Shown in pieces: positions 12,197 to 24,300 of a stretch of DNA of 64,000 nt; positions within the stretch are counted from its first letter, which is position 1; the number at the start of each line of letters is the position of its first letter. Location: the NCBI GenBank assembly GCA_943737045.1, contig CALSFV010000236.1, forward strand, positions 536,001 to 600,000, in the 5' to 3' direction. A program made the translations under genes and the position numbers. A model generated the notes under the pieces. The model ran no database searches. It worked only from the letters and a program-made list of their open reading frames with translations, and had not been told where the DNA came from. Origin of the DNA: Parapristionchus giblindavisi. Its lineage: Eukaryota; Nematoda; Chromadorea; Rhabditida; Diplogasteridae.

Positions 12197-14394
12197 CTTC
12201 TGTATGGAGGAAGAAACATGATTGTAATTATTGGGGCGATAAGTGGGGATACGTCGGGGACCTATAAAGCAAATCAATTTCATCGAATCATTTCGTGGTT
12301 ACGAATCTTGAAAAGCAAAGAAGCTATCTTTTTCGATTACCGCAAGCACGGCATATTGCGCGAAGGGATGGTGCCAGATACCGAATACTCCTAGTCCGAA
12401 GAAGAACGCTGAGCCTACCGAAGAGATGGGCAGCAATGCATTGATAGTAAGTACCTCAACACATTATCCTGTATTAGAAGCGCTGAAAAATTCCAGCAAT
12501 TGTGATACAAATATAATTTTAAACTAATAATAATTATATTTACACTTCTATTATAGAAGAATAGTTAAATTTCAGTTGCAATCTCGCCAAAACTTACCAA
12601 AACGAATTGCCTATGAAGGGATTCGGTCTTCTCGCTGATGTGACCGAGATTAAATTTGAGATGTTGGAGAATACGCCATCTATAATAAAATATTAAATAG
12701 ATGAATAGAAAAATTTGATGGTTCAGGAACATCTTGCCGAAGGGGGCAACGATTTTTTTTGTTTACACTCTTTAGAATATTTTTATTTGTTAAAATTTGA
12801 AATATAAGATATTTTGAGATCAATAAAGCACTCTATACAAAACATAAAACTCTTATTGTTTTACACACACTCTCGCCTCTTTAAAAAAAACTATTTTCCT
12901 GACTTATTTGAACGCAGCATTTTGGATGTCCCCTTTATACGTCATTGTCCTACCTGAAGAAAATAAGCGGCAAGTATAGAGGCAGAATAGCGATGAAGAG
13001 GAAGTAAACAAAAACCATTCCTCCAGGAGATCGTATATCTTCAAGTCCTGTAATAGACTCTTGAATACTAAGGAGAGAACATGATATAGATATCCCGCAT
13101 TGGTGTTATCTTTAGCAAAAGTCGTTTTCATATCATGAACTTTAATATATTAATAATTGTGGTAATAGAAAACTAGAGAATATTCATATCTTTATTCACA
13201 AAACATTACCATTAATCATAGTATCGGTAGAATTGTATTCCGGATATACAGTGAGTAACTTCGAACGCATGACGTCATCATCGCCACGAGCATAGATGTT
13301 TCCAATCTAGTGTACAAAGTAGTTTACCACCGTTTGCATGCAATTATAAGAACAAAAGCGGTACTATAGCTCACAAATACTGAACAAAGCAAGGTAACGA
13401 ACCATGGTGTGTGCTCGATACAGAATGACCGTCAAATGACAAAACAATAAGTCAGAAAACCTTTTTTTTTCTGGCAAAGTTTCAGCAATATTGCACAATT
13501 ATTATGCAATATATAAGAAAAAGTAAATTATCATATTCAATATTAGTCGTGCCCCAATTCAAAACCACACCCAAAGCTAATTTTACTCTTCGAATTGGCA
13601 ATAATCTCTCGCAGATAAAGAAGGCGAGAGAGTGTGATCAGAACGGAGAGTTTTTAATTAGTTGAGGGTGTGCCTTTATGACGCTTACCATCATGGGAGC
13701 CGGATAGATAAATGCCAGTACAGTGAACATGATAATTGCTCTTGTTTTTATTTTTGTTTTAAGGATACGATATCGATAATAAAATGAAACACATGTGAAT
13801 ACTCCCTGTAAGGGATAAAATAAATGAATATTAAAGATAGAAGAATAGATAAAATTTTTAAAATATGAACAAAAAGTAGGTAAAATTTGTAACAAAATTG
13901 AAATTTGGAAATTTCCATCACTCACCGAGGTGAAAAGACAGAAAATTTGGCTTGAAACAAGCACGTAACAAAAAGTTCCAGATATTAATTGGCAAGGACC
14001 AATAGGCATGTATATTATCGACGTTCCCACGTTTAGCACTCTGAATTGTTCCTTCGATAAGGGCAATATCAAGTTCAATAAGTTCAATCGTCAAGAAAAA
14101 TCTGTTTACAGATTTAAAGTTTAAACACATTTGTCAAGAGTAGACTCTGATATGCCGCTCCTGACTTCAACAAAAATATCTTTGTAAATTCGTTAGATCA
14201 AACCTTTGAATTTGAAGGAAGCTAAAAGTAGAGCCCAACAGTTCGCTCAAAATCGATCCATATTGTAGAATATTGTAATTGCCCATAGATTTAGGAGAAT
14301 ATCGAAATATAGCGATGAGTAGAAGGGAGTTTAAAGTAATCGATGGAATATCGATTAGTATATGAAACAGCTTGACGAACGACGAGATTTCCAT
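12197..14394 (-). CDS. Seven-transmembrane nematode chemoreceptor (SR superfamily), possibly decayed
   Basis: Exons on the - strand: 14394-14204 (first membrane segment, starting MEISSFVKLFHILIDIPSIT), about 14101-13926 (GTSIIYMPIGPCQLISGTFC), 13805-13689 (SFYYRYRILK, an intracellular loop motif typical of nematode chemoreceptors), an exon ending at 12954 (GGMVFVYFLFIAILPLYLPL), 12679-12598 (SEKTESLHRQFVL), 12454-12341 (LTINALLPISSVGSAFFFGL) and 12261-12197 (SPLIAPIITIMFLPPYRR, the last membrane segment). The order and content match a chemosensory GPCR acting in the sensory-neuron membrane. Junctions 5-6 and 6-7 are in phase. Exon 1 to 2 is off by one base with an in-frame stop in the alternative frame, and exon 3 to 4 is not resolved. 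It may therefore be a pseudogene or have an exon I have misplaced. The family is probably srd/str-like; subfamily uncertain. Confidence 0.65.
13563..13681. mobile_element. Hairpin MITE, family H
   Basis: Lies in a chemoreceptor intron, just after the donor at 13688. Termini ACCACACCCAAAGCTAATTT and GGGTGTGCCTTT pair, with CTCTCGCAGATAAAGAAGGC at the loop. The family consensus termini are GCACACCCCGAGCTAATTT and its complement; the loop is flanked by CTCTCTCG/CGAGAGAG. Confidence 0.8.
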
Positions 14395-14639
14395 TAGTTA
14401 TGAACAATAAATGCCACTACTTCACAAAAATACTATTCAACTATATGAGAGAGTTAGAACTTCAGAATGCGTGCAATTCCGAGAATTGTTTCATATAAGT
14501 TAGAGATTGCCTGAAGAAAACAAGTGATATATCTTATGTGATAATACTTCTGGGTGTTCAAATATAGGACTGAATGTACAAGTTGATAATATTATAAGAT
14601 AGGTAGGTTATATTATATTTATGCGAAACTGTTTTTAGA

Positions 14640-15000
14640 AAAATAAGCACGAACATATTGAACTGCCTGTTCAGCTTAGAAGTATGCCCTTTGGCAGTAA
14701 TGGTCTTGCGCTATTTATCGGGCAATTTGTAGATCCAATCATGCCTGAAATAGCCGGTCTTTGGCTTGTAGAAGGTCCTTCTCGGAATTGGTTCGGTCAT
14801 CGAAGTGCTGTCATATGAGGAAGTAATATAATAGTTTGCGGGAAACAGATGGTAGTCTATGGCGGCAAGGTTGTGGGAGTACGATGTCTAGAAGATCCAT
14901 TTCTGGTTCAACTGTGCCGCGGTGATTTCCATAACTGAAGAAAACATGAGGGATTCACAGCCGAATATGGACTGACGTGAACACAACTCTAGGAAGGGGG
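14640..15000 (-). pseudogene. Mariner transposase C-terminal relic
   Basis: On the - strand the translation contains LAAIDYHLFPA (compare the conserved SPDLAPxDYHLF catalytic motif of mariner transposases) and later DWIYKLPDK followed by a stop and RKTITAKG, matching the C-terminal LPxxWxKxIxxxG motif. A stop replaces the conserved Trp, and several frameshifts are needed to join the parts. It is a long-dead DNA transposon fragment. Confidence 0.55.
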
Positions 15001-15004
15001 AATG

Positions 15005-15950
15005 TCCCTCGAGCATTGAGAGAAGAGGATAAACAACAGGAAGCATACGGGGGTCCGAATGTTGTATGAAACTTGCACATCGACCTAATAATAATGTGAT
15101 TTATGGTGCTTCGGCCGTTACGTCTATAGTATTAGCAATTACGGAATGTTTCATAGTCCCTACACATCGTCATAGATATAAGCAGTAAACAATCAACGTG
15201 CTTACAGTACGGTTATACTACTTCTCAAATACGGTTACCATGGCTCTCAAACTATGAACGTCATCTTCTTTGCACTGATCCCTCACTTCTACATTCATTC
15301 ATTCATTTTTTTATTGTTTATCACACGTTTGCCCATAATATGGTGAATAAAATTATTATGGAATGTCACTTGGACTTTCGATCTGCTGGATTATTCGAAA
15401 GACACGATCGGACTCTCTGGAGAACCATAATGAGGAACAAGCTGATTTTAAGCGGATGAATAAAGATGTTTAATGTAAATTAGCACAATGTTATTGAAGG
15501 CACACGAAGTCCTGAAAGGTGATCACTTCTAGATCAGTGATAATTCATCTAAAAAAACCCTCTCTAGGGCGCACGGCGCACTGTCAAGCAGGCCTTATGG
15601 ACGATAACAGAAAGTTTTCGTGGGTTTTCTACTTCAATCAACAAGTTTCAGTTCGATCGTTTTCTTTAATGGAGTATAACATCTCAGACACGGAAGAATA
15701 AGGACTTGCAAGACAATTCCCCTGCCCCTGACTTGCTCTTCTGCACTTAGTGCTGATAAGATAAATGTATTGTATTAAATGTATTGTACTACATTCCACG
15801 GACTAAAATACCGGATGGGTTGAAAATACCATTGACTGTGTGGTTTCTCTTTCTTCAAATTGACCATATGACTACTCTTTCACAGAGAACCACAACACTC
15901 AAGAGATTGTGAACTAACTGTGGACATGCAAACAATAGGGAAGTAGAGGG
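15005..15950. other. Intergenic stretch with a dispersed repeat
   Basis: About 50 bp at 15505-15555 (GAAGTCCTGAAAGGTGATCA then AGTGATAATTC) recur at 44186-44236. No gene is recognised. A 60-codon frame at 15519 lies over the repeat. Confidence 0.4.
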
Positions 15951-15954
15951 TGAG

Positions 15955-16162
15955 ATGGAGAGGGAGATGGTGAGAGACAATGAAGGAGAGGGAGAGGGAG
16001 AGGGAGAGAGAAGGGGAGGGAGAGGGAGTGTGAGAGGGAGAAAGGGAGAAGAGAGAGGGAGAGGGAGAGGGAGAGGGAGAGGGAGAGGGAGAGGGAGAGG
16101 GAGAGGGAGAGGGAGAGGGAGAGGGAGAGGGAGAGGGAGAGGGAGAGGGAGAGGGAGAGAAG
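15955..16162. repeat. (GGGAGA)n array
   Basis: A perfect GGGAGA hexamer array at about 16056-16160, preceded by degenerate GA-rich units. Purines lie entirely on the + strand. The flanking ORFs of Gly-Arg or Leu-Pro repeats are artefacts. Confidence 0.95.
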
Positions 16163-16312
16163 CTATGAAGTGAGAGAGGTCGAGATGTATTGGCTCATCC
16201 ACTGATTCCACGCACGGAATTCTCTCACACTTCACTTTATTTATCATATCATTTTTACTGTTTATCTTAATTTCTTTCTATTTTTCACTGTTCCTGAATG
16301 GTTCTCACGATC

Positions 16313-16415
16313 GAGCTCAGACTGAGTTATTTTGGAGCTCCCTGAGCTATTTTGGAGCTCTGACTGAACTCTTTTAGAACTGCCTGAGCTCTTATAAGCT
16401 CCCTGAGCAGTTAGA
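16313..16415 (+). repeat. Tandem CTGAGCT / GGAGCTC repeats
   Basis: Four to five imperfect units of about 22-24 bp, each with GAGCTC or a near match and TTTTGGAGCTC or TTTTAGAACT. Each unit is itself partly palindromic. Confidence 0.7.
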
Positions 16416-16540
16416 CCTCGATATGTTAGCACACTCAAACGGAAGTACATTATCTCGACTGTTTCCCCCTTGTCCCTGTTTGAGAATGAGGGATTATCTC
16501 GAGTGTTAGTGATCACTTTGCACACGATGATGATAAGAGG

Positions 16541-16845
16541 AGAGGGAGAGAGAGAGAGAGAGAAAGGTAGAGGGAGAGAGAGGTAAGGAGAGAGAGAGAG
16601 AAAGGTAGAGGGAGAGAGAGGGAGAGAGAGAAAGTTAGAGGGAGAGAGAGAGGGGGAGAGAGAGAGAGAGAGAAAGGTAGAGGGAGAGAGAGGTAAGGAG
16701 AGAGAGAGAGAGAAAGGTAGAGGGAGAGAGATGGAGAGAGAGAAAGTTAGAGGGAGAGAGAGAGAGGCAGAGAGAGAGGCAGAGGCAGAAAGAGAGGGAG
16801 GGAGAGACGGGAGAGAGGGTCGAGGGAGGAGAGAGAGACATGGGT
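16541..16845. repeat. GA-rich minisatellite
   Basis: Composite units of GAGAGAGAAAGGTAGAGGGA and GAGAGGTAAGGAGAGAG in an alternating higher-order pattern with a period of about 115 bp (16541-16655 resembles 16656-16760). The - strand Ser/Leu/Pro frames here are artefacts. Confidence 0.9.
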
Positions 16846-17052
16846 AGAAGTTGAGATAAAACCTCGAGAAGTACAAGAAACACAACATATGGGCCGAAAT
16901 ACAAACACTTTGAAGCTTATCTTTGATTTTACTGTCTTATAGTTACTTTTTCTCCATAAATCGATTGAATTTGCATAAATTTGCGACAACATCGATAATC
17001 CCCAATTACAGTATACCTCGAGTACCTTAGTTTCTACAGTAATCCTCTGTGG

Positions 17053-17618
17053 ATGTCGATTGAGGGACTACTGTATGCCGTACGGTCATTTCGATCGATA
17101 GGGGAATGCGATGACTGGAGCGATTATTTGCATCGATACGTGAGTGATCTACCTCTCAAATATTCGATTATGATCAATCAATTTATTCATTTCATGTCAA
17201 AGTGCTTATTCGCAATATTTTAGGAATGTATTATGATTGGCTGTTTTATTGGTCCTAACCCGTGCAGATTCAGAAATTTTTTCCAGAAAAAAACAAAACA
17301 GTACTAGCCAAAAAATAATCGCTCAATATTTTACAAGAACAAGGTGAAACTAGAAAATCGCTGGTATTCACAATGAGAGTTGTTGTTTAAGATTTGACTT
17401 CTCTTTGATTTTTGCTCCTTCTGTTAATCAAGTTTCTCTGAAAATTTAATCTCTGAACTTTGATCTTTGAACTATGATCTCTGTGGTTTGATCTTTGATC
17501 TTCGCAGGTCACATCAAATCTTCTGGTCGCTGCCTCGACAATCTGCGTCTACAAGACATTCTCGTCATCCGCCATCGAATGCATCCCTCCCTCCAACTTC
17601 CCTCCCAGTTGGTCAAAT
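17053..17618 (+). CDS. Alternative innexin head: two first exons (66 codons)
   Basis: Exon 17053-17139 (ATG, 29 codons, MSIEGLLYAVRSFRS then DDWSD) ends at a GTGAGT donor. Exon 17508-17618 (37 codons, VTSNLLVAASTICVYK then AIEC and PPSW) follows a TTCGCAG acceptor and ends at a GTAAGA donor. Together they make exactly 66 codons, the same as the single first exon at 21376-21573. The two heads align without gaps: DDWSD at 20-24, T31, N33, K45, F47, E53-C54, F60-P61 and S63-W64 are shared. Both end in phase 0, so either can join the common exon at 21835. No other innexin exon lies between 17618 and 21376, so I read this as an alternative N-terminus of the downstream gene. It could instead be a truncated neighbouring paralogue. 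Confidence 0.75.
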
Positions 17619-20600
17619 GTAAGAGATCAAAGATCAAGCTATAATTATTGATTGTTCAAAGATCAAAAAATACTAAAATCAATCAATAATTTGACGCAAT
17701 CAATCAATAATCAATCGATTGATCATTGAAAAATCACAGTTATTGTTGAGTGGAGATCAATGGGGGTGGTAAGTGTAAACAGATGTGTGAATAAAATGAA
17801 GGGAATGGTGATAAATATCCCCCGGTGGGAGGTCTGTGATCATGGAAGATTTATAAAGGAATCTGTTATTTTGTGATTGCTGTACTACCTGTAGGTTCTA
17901 TGTTCTTGGTTTTCGTGGTGTTCCTAAGTTCATTAACCTATCATTAACCTACGTATGGATACGTCTTTCATCAAGGATAAGATGGATTTAGTTTTTACGG
18001 GTGTGAAATCTTGATCATCGCTCTATCTCTTTTCTATGTGCAGAACTTTGACATATTACAACTGTATTCTTCACTTTTTTTTAAACAAACTAGATATTTT
18101 CTTTGTATAGATCAACACCACTACAACAGCAAATCAGACTCTAACTGTACCTCTCCCATCCTCTCCCTCTCCTTCCGTCCATCCCTCCCTCTCCCTTTCA
18201 CTCCATTCATGATCACTCTTCAGTACTATTTGACCCTACTATTTCAACCCTCCTTGTCTACTCTCATTCTTCTTCTTCTTCCTCTTCTTCTTCTATTATT
18301 GCACTACATCAACAATACAACAATGCTCACTCTTTTCTCATCTTTAGATCACAGCTTCCGTTTCTCATTTTTTGTCACATTTTCCTGGAAAACGGTTCAT
18401 GCATAAGGCCACAGTTCAAAATTGTGAAAAGAAATACTCTGACAGAGAAAACTCTCTCGTTTATTTCACAAACTAACACCACTGATGTCGTTGTTCCCTT
18501 CGATACCTGATCAGCCTTTATTCTATTATATTTTCAATCATTTTCTTCATACCATTCTTGATATGTTTTCACTGATCAAACAGGAAACAAGCAAACACCA
18601 TTTCTTTCCTATATTCTCTATAGTCCTTTTCACATTTGTCATCTGTATGTTCCACAACAATAAGCCCTAATGCAAATTGTGTGAAAGTTGCTTTAATTGA
18701 AAGAAAGACACAGATTAGTCTTACAGTAACAAGTCAACAGTCTCTTCCTTCCACCCGCACATTTTCTATAGAGAACAGTTCCGTGAAGAATTTATTTATT
18801 TGTTTATTTATTCCATCCAATTAATATTCATTAACGTATTACTGGCAGCGGGGAAAGGGGAGATGGTTTTTCGTCTGGTATTTATAAGCGATTTCGGTTT
18901 TGGGTCGGTGGCAGTTTTCATGGGAAGGGGGTTTCAAGAATGCGATTGGAAACTGTTTCTTGCCGTTTAATGGCTTAAAAATAAGTGTCTTGCAAAGGAT
19001 TTGGTCCATTATCTCTCTCTCAAGATGTACATCAATGAACTTAATCACGTTATTCTTCTCTAACAATAAAAATAAAATAAAATGTTTATCGATTATTTCA
19101 AGTGTTCTTTCTCTTATGATAGGCAGCATCTCCATTACACCACTCCTGAGTCAATATGGGAGGAATGGAAATGGGAGGGGAGAGAGAAAAGAGAGGGAGA
19201 GAAAGGGGAGAGGGAGAGAGCGAGGGATAGAAAAAAGAGAGAGAAATCAGAGAGAGACGCAGAGAAAGACAGTGACACAGAGAGAGAAAAGAAGGAAGAG
19301 GGACAGAGAGGGGAGGGAGAAGGATAAGGAAAGAGGGAGGGAGAGACAGACAGAGAGAAGGAGAAACACTGTAGACACAGGGCCATGATCACTCTCAACA
19401 ACACTCTTTTTAATGTGACAGTGATACTTTTCGACTGTTCGTACTCCTTCTTTATTCGGTTGTTATGTCCCTTTCCATTATTTTCTAAGTATTGCCATAT
19501 CTCCATATTTTATTGCTTTTTTTTGTAACTTCCAAACGTTCTGCCCACTGTATCATGATAAATCCTCTTCATATTGGAAAAAATAACGAAAATTTCGTTT
19601 GAACTTGAGTAAATACAGATCAATAACTTTCAAAGCTAAATCTCTCAAGTTTGCGATCAAATGGATCATCTCGAGATTGATCTCAACCTCTACCTTTACT
19701 ACTCTGTTGTATTCTACTTCTCCCTCTCCCTCTACCTCTACCTCTCCCTCTCTATCATCCTTTCTCTCACTCTCCCTCTCCCTCTCTCCCTCTACCTCTC
19801 CCTCTCCCTCTCTATCATCCTCTCTCTCCCTCTCTTCTCCTCTCTCTCTCTATATATACCTCTCTTTCTTCCTCTCTCTCCTTCTTCCTCTCCCTCTTGA
19901 TATTGTCATTCTCATAAATCTTCTTCTCTCCTTCTACAATTACGACCTTTCCCCTCTTCATCTATCGTTACTCTTCCATTCTGATCAGTCATGTGTATGT
20001 ATTTCGATTTCTATTCATGTCTCCAATTCTCTGCGTCTATCTCTTCCTTTCTATCTGTCCTTCCATTTTCGTCGTCTGCTTCTCTTTAACCTCTTTGGTC
20101 TCTAGCAACTATTGTAGATATGACTATCGGTATCCGTACTCTCTCTCCTATTCTGCTTTGATCTCTTTCCGTTCTCTAACTGTCTGCACTCTCTTCAATT
20201 CATTGATCTCTTTCTTCTGGGTCTCTCTACTTGCGCTATGACTGCACGTGCTCTCCGCTTTCTTTTTGTCTCTTCGATCTCTATTTCTCTGCGTCTTTGG
20301 ATCTTCATTGATCACTAACCCTTCTCTGACTGTCTGCGCCCTCTCGATCGTGTAGTATCTAAATCTATCTCTACACTCTCTCACATATGCATGATCACTA
20401 TGACTGTCTCCCATTGCTTCCAGCTGATCAATCGAGAATAATATCCAATTTCATTGCACTGACTATGAGCACACTACTGGAATCCCCTCTGGTATTTTGC
20501 CACTTAAAGTCTACTTAAACTTTCCCACTTTAAGTATACTTTAAGTATACTTAAAGTGAGACGTAAGTCTACTTAAAGTGGTGTGGTATACTGTAATGCA

Positions 20601-21375
20601 TTTCGTCAAATGTTCTTTCACTTAAAGTTTACTTAAAGTCTACTTAAAGTCTGTGACGTAGTTTAAGTAGACTTTAAGTGGCAAAATACCAGAGCCCTGT
20701 CAAAACCTCAATCGACAAAAATGCGAATTACTATATCTTTCTGTACATTACACCTACAGATGTTGTGCATTACCATTACATAGCTTGATGTTTGATCTTT
20801 AGATCAAAAGCAACAAAATGTCAACTGTTTATGTGATGTACAACTATTAAACACTTTGAGATTTAATCTAGAATTTTTCGTTTTGTGATTTGTTAGGTAA
20901 ATAATGTTATTCAATGGTATTGTATCCCACGAGCGTTCGAAAATATGCAAATGTCACTAGATTCACTGTGAACAACGTTTTGCATTTATAGCATTTTTGA
21001 AAATCGCACTGCACCCTCACATCCACTTTAATTATTGTGTTGATTGTACTTTTAAATTCGAAAGGAAAGAAACAACAGTCTTCCACATCGATGATTCATA
21101 GGGAAAAAGGACAAGATGCATCAGATTTTCGTTCTTTTTGTCTTGTTGTTTTGTCTTTTCGTCATTTCTCCTATCATTTTCCTTTACAAAATGTAACACG
21201 CACTATCCTACAATCCATTTTTCAAATTTTTCTTCTTTTAATTTATTTCTCCCTTTCCTCAGCCTGTCATCCTGGATCCACCGCTCTTCAAAGCCTACAG
21301 TAGCCACTTCGGCTGACTACAAGCTACAATCGACAGATCAAAGATCAATAGATCAAAGATCAAAGATCAGCAGCC
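17619..21375. other. Long intron or spacer with CT/GA tracts
   Basis: Between the two innexin heads. Contains CT-rich tracts (18130-18290, 19690-19910, 19930-20400), a GA tract (19160-19370), GATCAAAGATCAA motif clusters (17625-17720, 21330-21370) and the ACTTAAAGT element. Long Ser/Leu frames are low-complexity artefacts. No further exon was found. Confidence 0.6.
20484..20699. mobile_element. ACTTAAAGT palindromic MITE
   Basis: Terminal inverted repeats CTCTGGTATTTTGCCACTTA and its complement near 20685-20699 enclose about 215 bp packed with ACTTAAAGT, itself nearly palindromic, about nine times in both orientations. No coding sequence. No target duplication is obvious. Confidence 0.8.
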
Positions 21376-24300
21376 ATGGTTATGATCGAGACGTTCCTGG
21401 GCATGGCCCGTTATCTGTCGCCTCGACAAGACGATGATTGGTCGGACAGAATGCACTACCTCTACACACCGAATATTTTATTGGCGTTCTCTGTCCTGAT
21501 ATCGTGGAAACAGTTCGGAGGACGACCGATGGAGTGCATGTTCCCGAACAAGTTCCCCGGAAGTTGGGAGCAGGTAGGGATCAAAGATCAAGGGCTTGGG
21601 TCAGAGTAATCATCAGGGAAGCAGAGTATCATTGCAAGAAAAATAGCCATGTTAAATTAGTTGTAAACAATAGTAAGAGATTAAAAATCAAAGATCAAGG
21701 GAAGAGCAGGACCTGAATAAAATTGTGAGAAGCGTGTTACTGTCGGAAAAGTAGCCCGTACTAAATCAGTTGTATAATAGCTGAGAGTGAGAGATTAAAG
21801 ATCAAAGATCAAAGTTCAAAGATGTTAATTACAGTATGCGGAGAACTACTGCTGGTCGCAGGACACGTACTTCGTAGAGCCCGATCAGCATGTGGAGTTG
21901 ATTAAGGATGAACAGAGGTAAGAATTGAAATCATTTTAGTTTGTTTGTGAAAAGAAGTAAGTGCGATAAAGATAATGAAATATCACCCTTCACTTACAGT
22001 GCTGCAGATGCAATGAGATGGTGATAAATAGTTCTCGTCATAGCTCAGAGATTTATGAGAACAATGAATATTGTTCTATAATAGGATAAATTTCATAGAA
22101 TAAATTATCCGAGTGGTAATTTGAAAAAATAGATCTAATCGACAGCAATTTGCTGTTTATTTACAAATTAACAACTAAGATTTCACAGAATTTGGTTGAC
22201 GCTATCTACATTATTCATATTATACTATTTATTGATCAACTCTGTCACGATTCACAGCACCAATAAACGATATGTGATGAACTGTTGCATTGTTATTTGT
22301 CAAAAAAAAAGGCAAATTGATGCCGATTTGATCTATTTTCTATTTCTCATCACCATTCGGATCATTTCTTCTGTGGAATTTACCCTATTACGGAATAATA
22401 TTTATTGTTCTCACAAATCTTTGGCCTATGGCGTCATTGACAACTACTATTTACCATTGTATCCTTGCATCTGCAAGTAATTGCAAGGTGATCTTTCATT
22501 ATGTTTATTGTAATTATTTTGTAACACCAAGAAGAAACCCGTGGTATTCTGGTCCAGGTCATTCTTACAAATAGACTCTCGCAACTTAATTTGGCGATGA
22601 GATATGTGTTATAGTTCATTTGAAAGCCCTTTTTCTGTAGATTTAGAATATGTGCTTTAAAATGCAAAAGAGATCTGTGCACGGACTAAAGCATGCCAAA
22701 TTTAGTAGCAATTGTCACCTCGCAATGATGCGCGCACTGGTAGGCTAGGTTTCCGTGTTATTTCTGCGAGCTAGTGGTGGTAGAGCTAGCTAGTGGTCCT
22801 CGTTTTCCGTTTCCCCAGTTTTTCCTTCCAATATTGAGTTGCAAGCGTCGACGAGAATGCACTTGAACCGGCTTTAGGGAACCATCTACATTCTTTTGTA
22901 GTAGTTTCACGCTGTTGTTTAACATCTTTCATGGGTTTTTTTTCTTTCTAGCTTAACCAAGTTCTTCAGATATATCGTAATAACTCATCTTTATCTCTGG
23001 GCCAATACTAGCTCGCAGAAATAACGCGTAGAACTAACCCACCAGCGCGCGCATCATTGCGAGGTGGCAATTGCTCAACATTTGACAGGCTTTAAGTCCG
23101 TGCACAGAACTCTTTTGCATTTTTAAAGTACATATTCGTAATCTACAGAAAAAGGGCTTTCAAACGAACTATAACACATATCTCATCACCAAATTAAGTT
23201 GTGAGAGTCTCCTTGTTAGTTGACAAACAAGACAGACGAGACAAACGTGAGATCATTGAGATCATTTCAGAGAGCCTCTAGGTTGCGCGGTAGTTATGAC
23301 TTTCAATGTCATGAGATCACCCTGCATAGGCGTGCACGCTGATTGTGAGGGAAGGCTGTGTTCAAACCGGGAAATTGTAAGGCAAGGCTATGCGCATGTC
23401 AATTTTTTTGCAGATTTGACTGGAAATTTTCAAATTTTTGCGAGGCAAAGTTATGCGCAAGGCCCCGCAAGGGAATTCGAGGCTGTGTGCAAAAAAAGAA
23501 TTTGTCGTCATGCGCCCACCTATGGAACGCTGTGAACCATGAATATTACAGGTACACCCAAGAACGTCAACTGTCCTACTACCAATGGGTGCCCTTCTTT
23601 CTCATTCTACAAGCAGCCTTCTTTCGGGCTCCATCAATATTGTGGAAGTACTTCTCCAATCATTCAGGTCACTTATCTTCTGATAGCTAGATATATCTAT
23701 TTTTTCTATCATAACTATCAATGTGAGAGAAACAATAGCCGATGATCCACAACTGTACATTGTCGTTGTGTTTTTGAAACGTCAAATGTCAATCAATCAA
23801 TCAATTTTATCAAATCAGACAATAGATACTCAGATAAGGATCTATTGCCTGATTTGATAAAATTTTCACGTTAAAGGTGCACCGAGTTAATTTTTCTATC
23901 CAATCGGTCATAAAACCGAACTCACGTGGCGGTTACAAGCGCTGACTACTAACCACTGAGCCACATGCTCTACGCATTGAACCAGTCAAATCTATTAGAG
24001 AAAGGAATGTCGCTTCCTATGTCCCACGTTCTTCATGTGAATAGCGCAGCCCAAATCTCGTGGGTCCCCTTCTTTAATCGATGTTTGTCGCAGGAATCCG
24101 CATCCATGAAGTAGTAGAGCGCGCTTCGGATCCGGGAAATGTCGACGAAGAAACGAGAGGGAAGAATATTGATTTACTCTCGAGACATCTCCAGAAGGCA
24201 CTGAGGTTTCAGAGGAGGATACAGAGGAAGAGGGTGAGTGACATTAGTGACAGGGTTACAAGAGCCATAACCTTTATACGTTACGAGAGCAAAAAAAGAA

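Noticed and set aside
12904..13131. 75-codon - strand ORF taken at face value
   Set aside because: Its frame is a shadow; the neighbouring frame carries the chemoreceptor segment GGMVFVYFLFIAILP.
17053..17618. Independent second innexin gene
   Set aside because: Not fully excluded, but no downstream exons of its own exist before 21376, and its length and phase fit the neighbouring gene exactly.
23297..23313. Anticodon-arm-like hairpin ATGACTTTCAATGTCAT
   Set aside because: No matching acceptor or D-arm; only a small palindrome.
23296..23745. Three overlapping + strand ORFs around innexin exon 3
   Set aside because: The real exon is 23552-23667, in the frame containing YYQWVPFF; the rest is read-through of introns or shadow frames.
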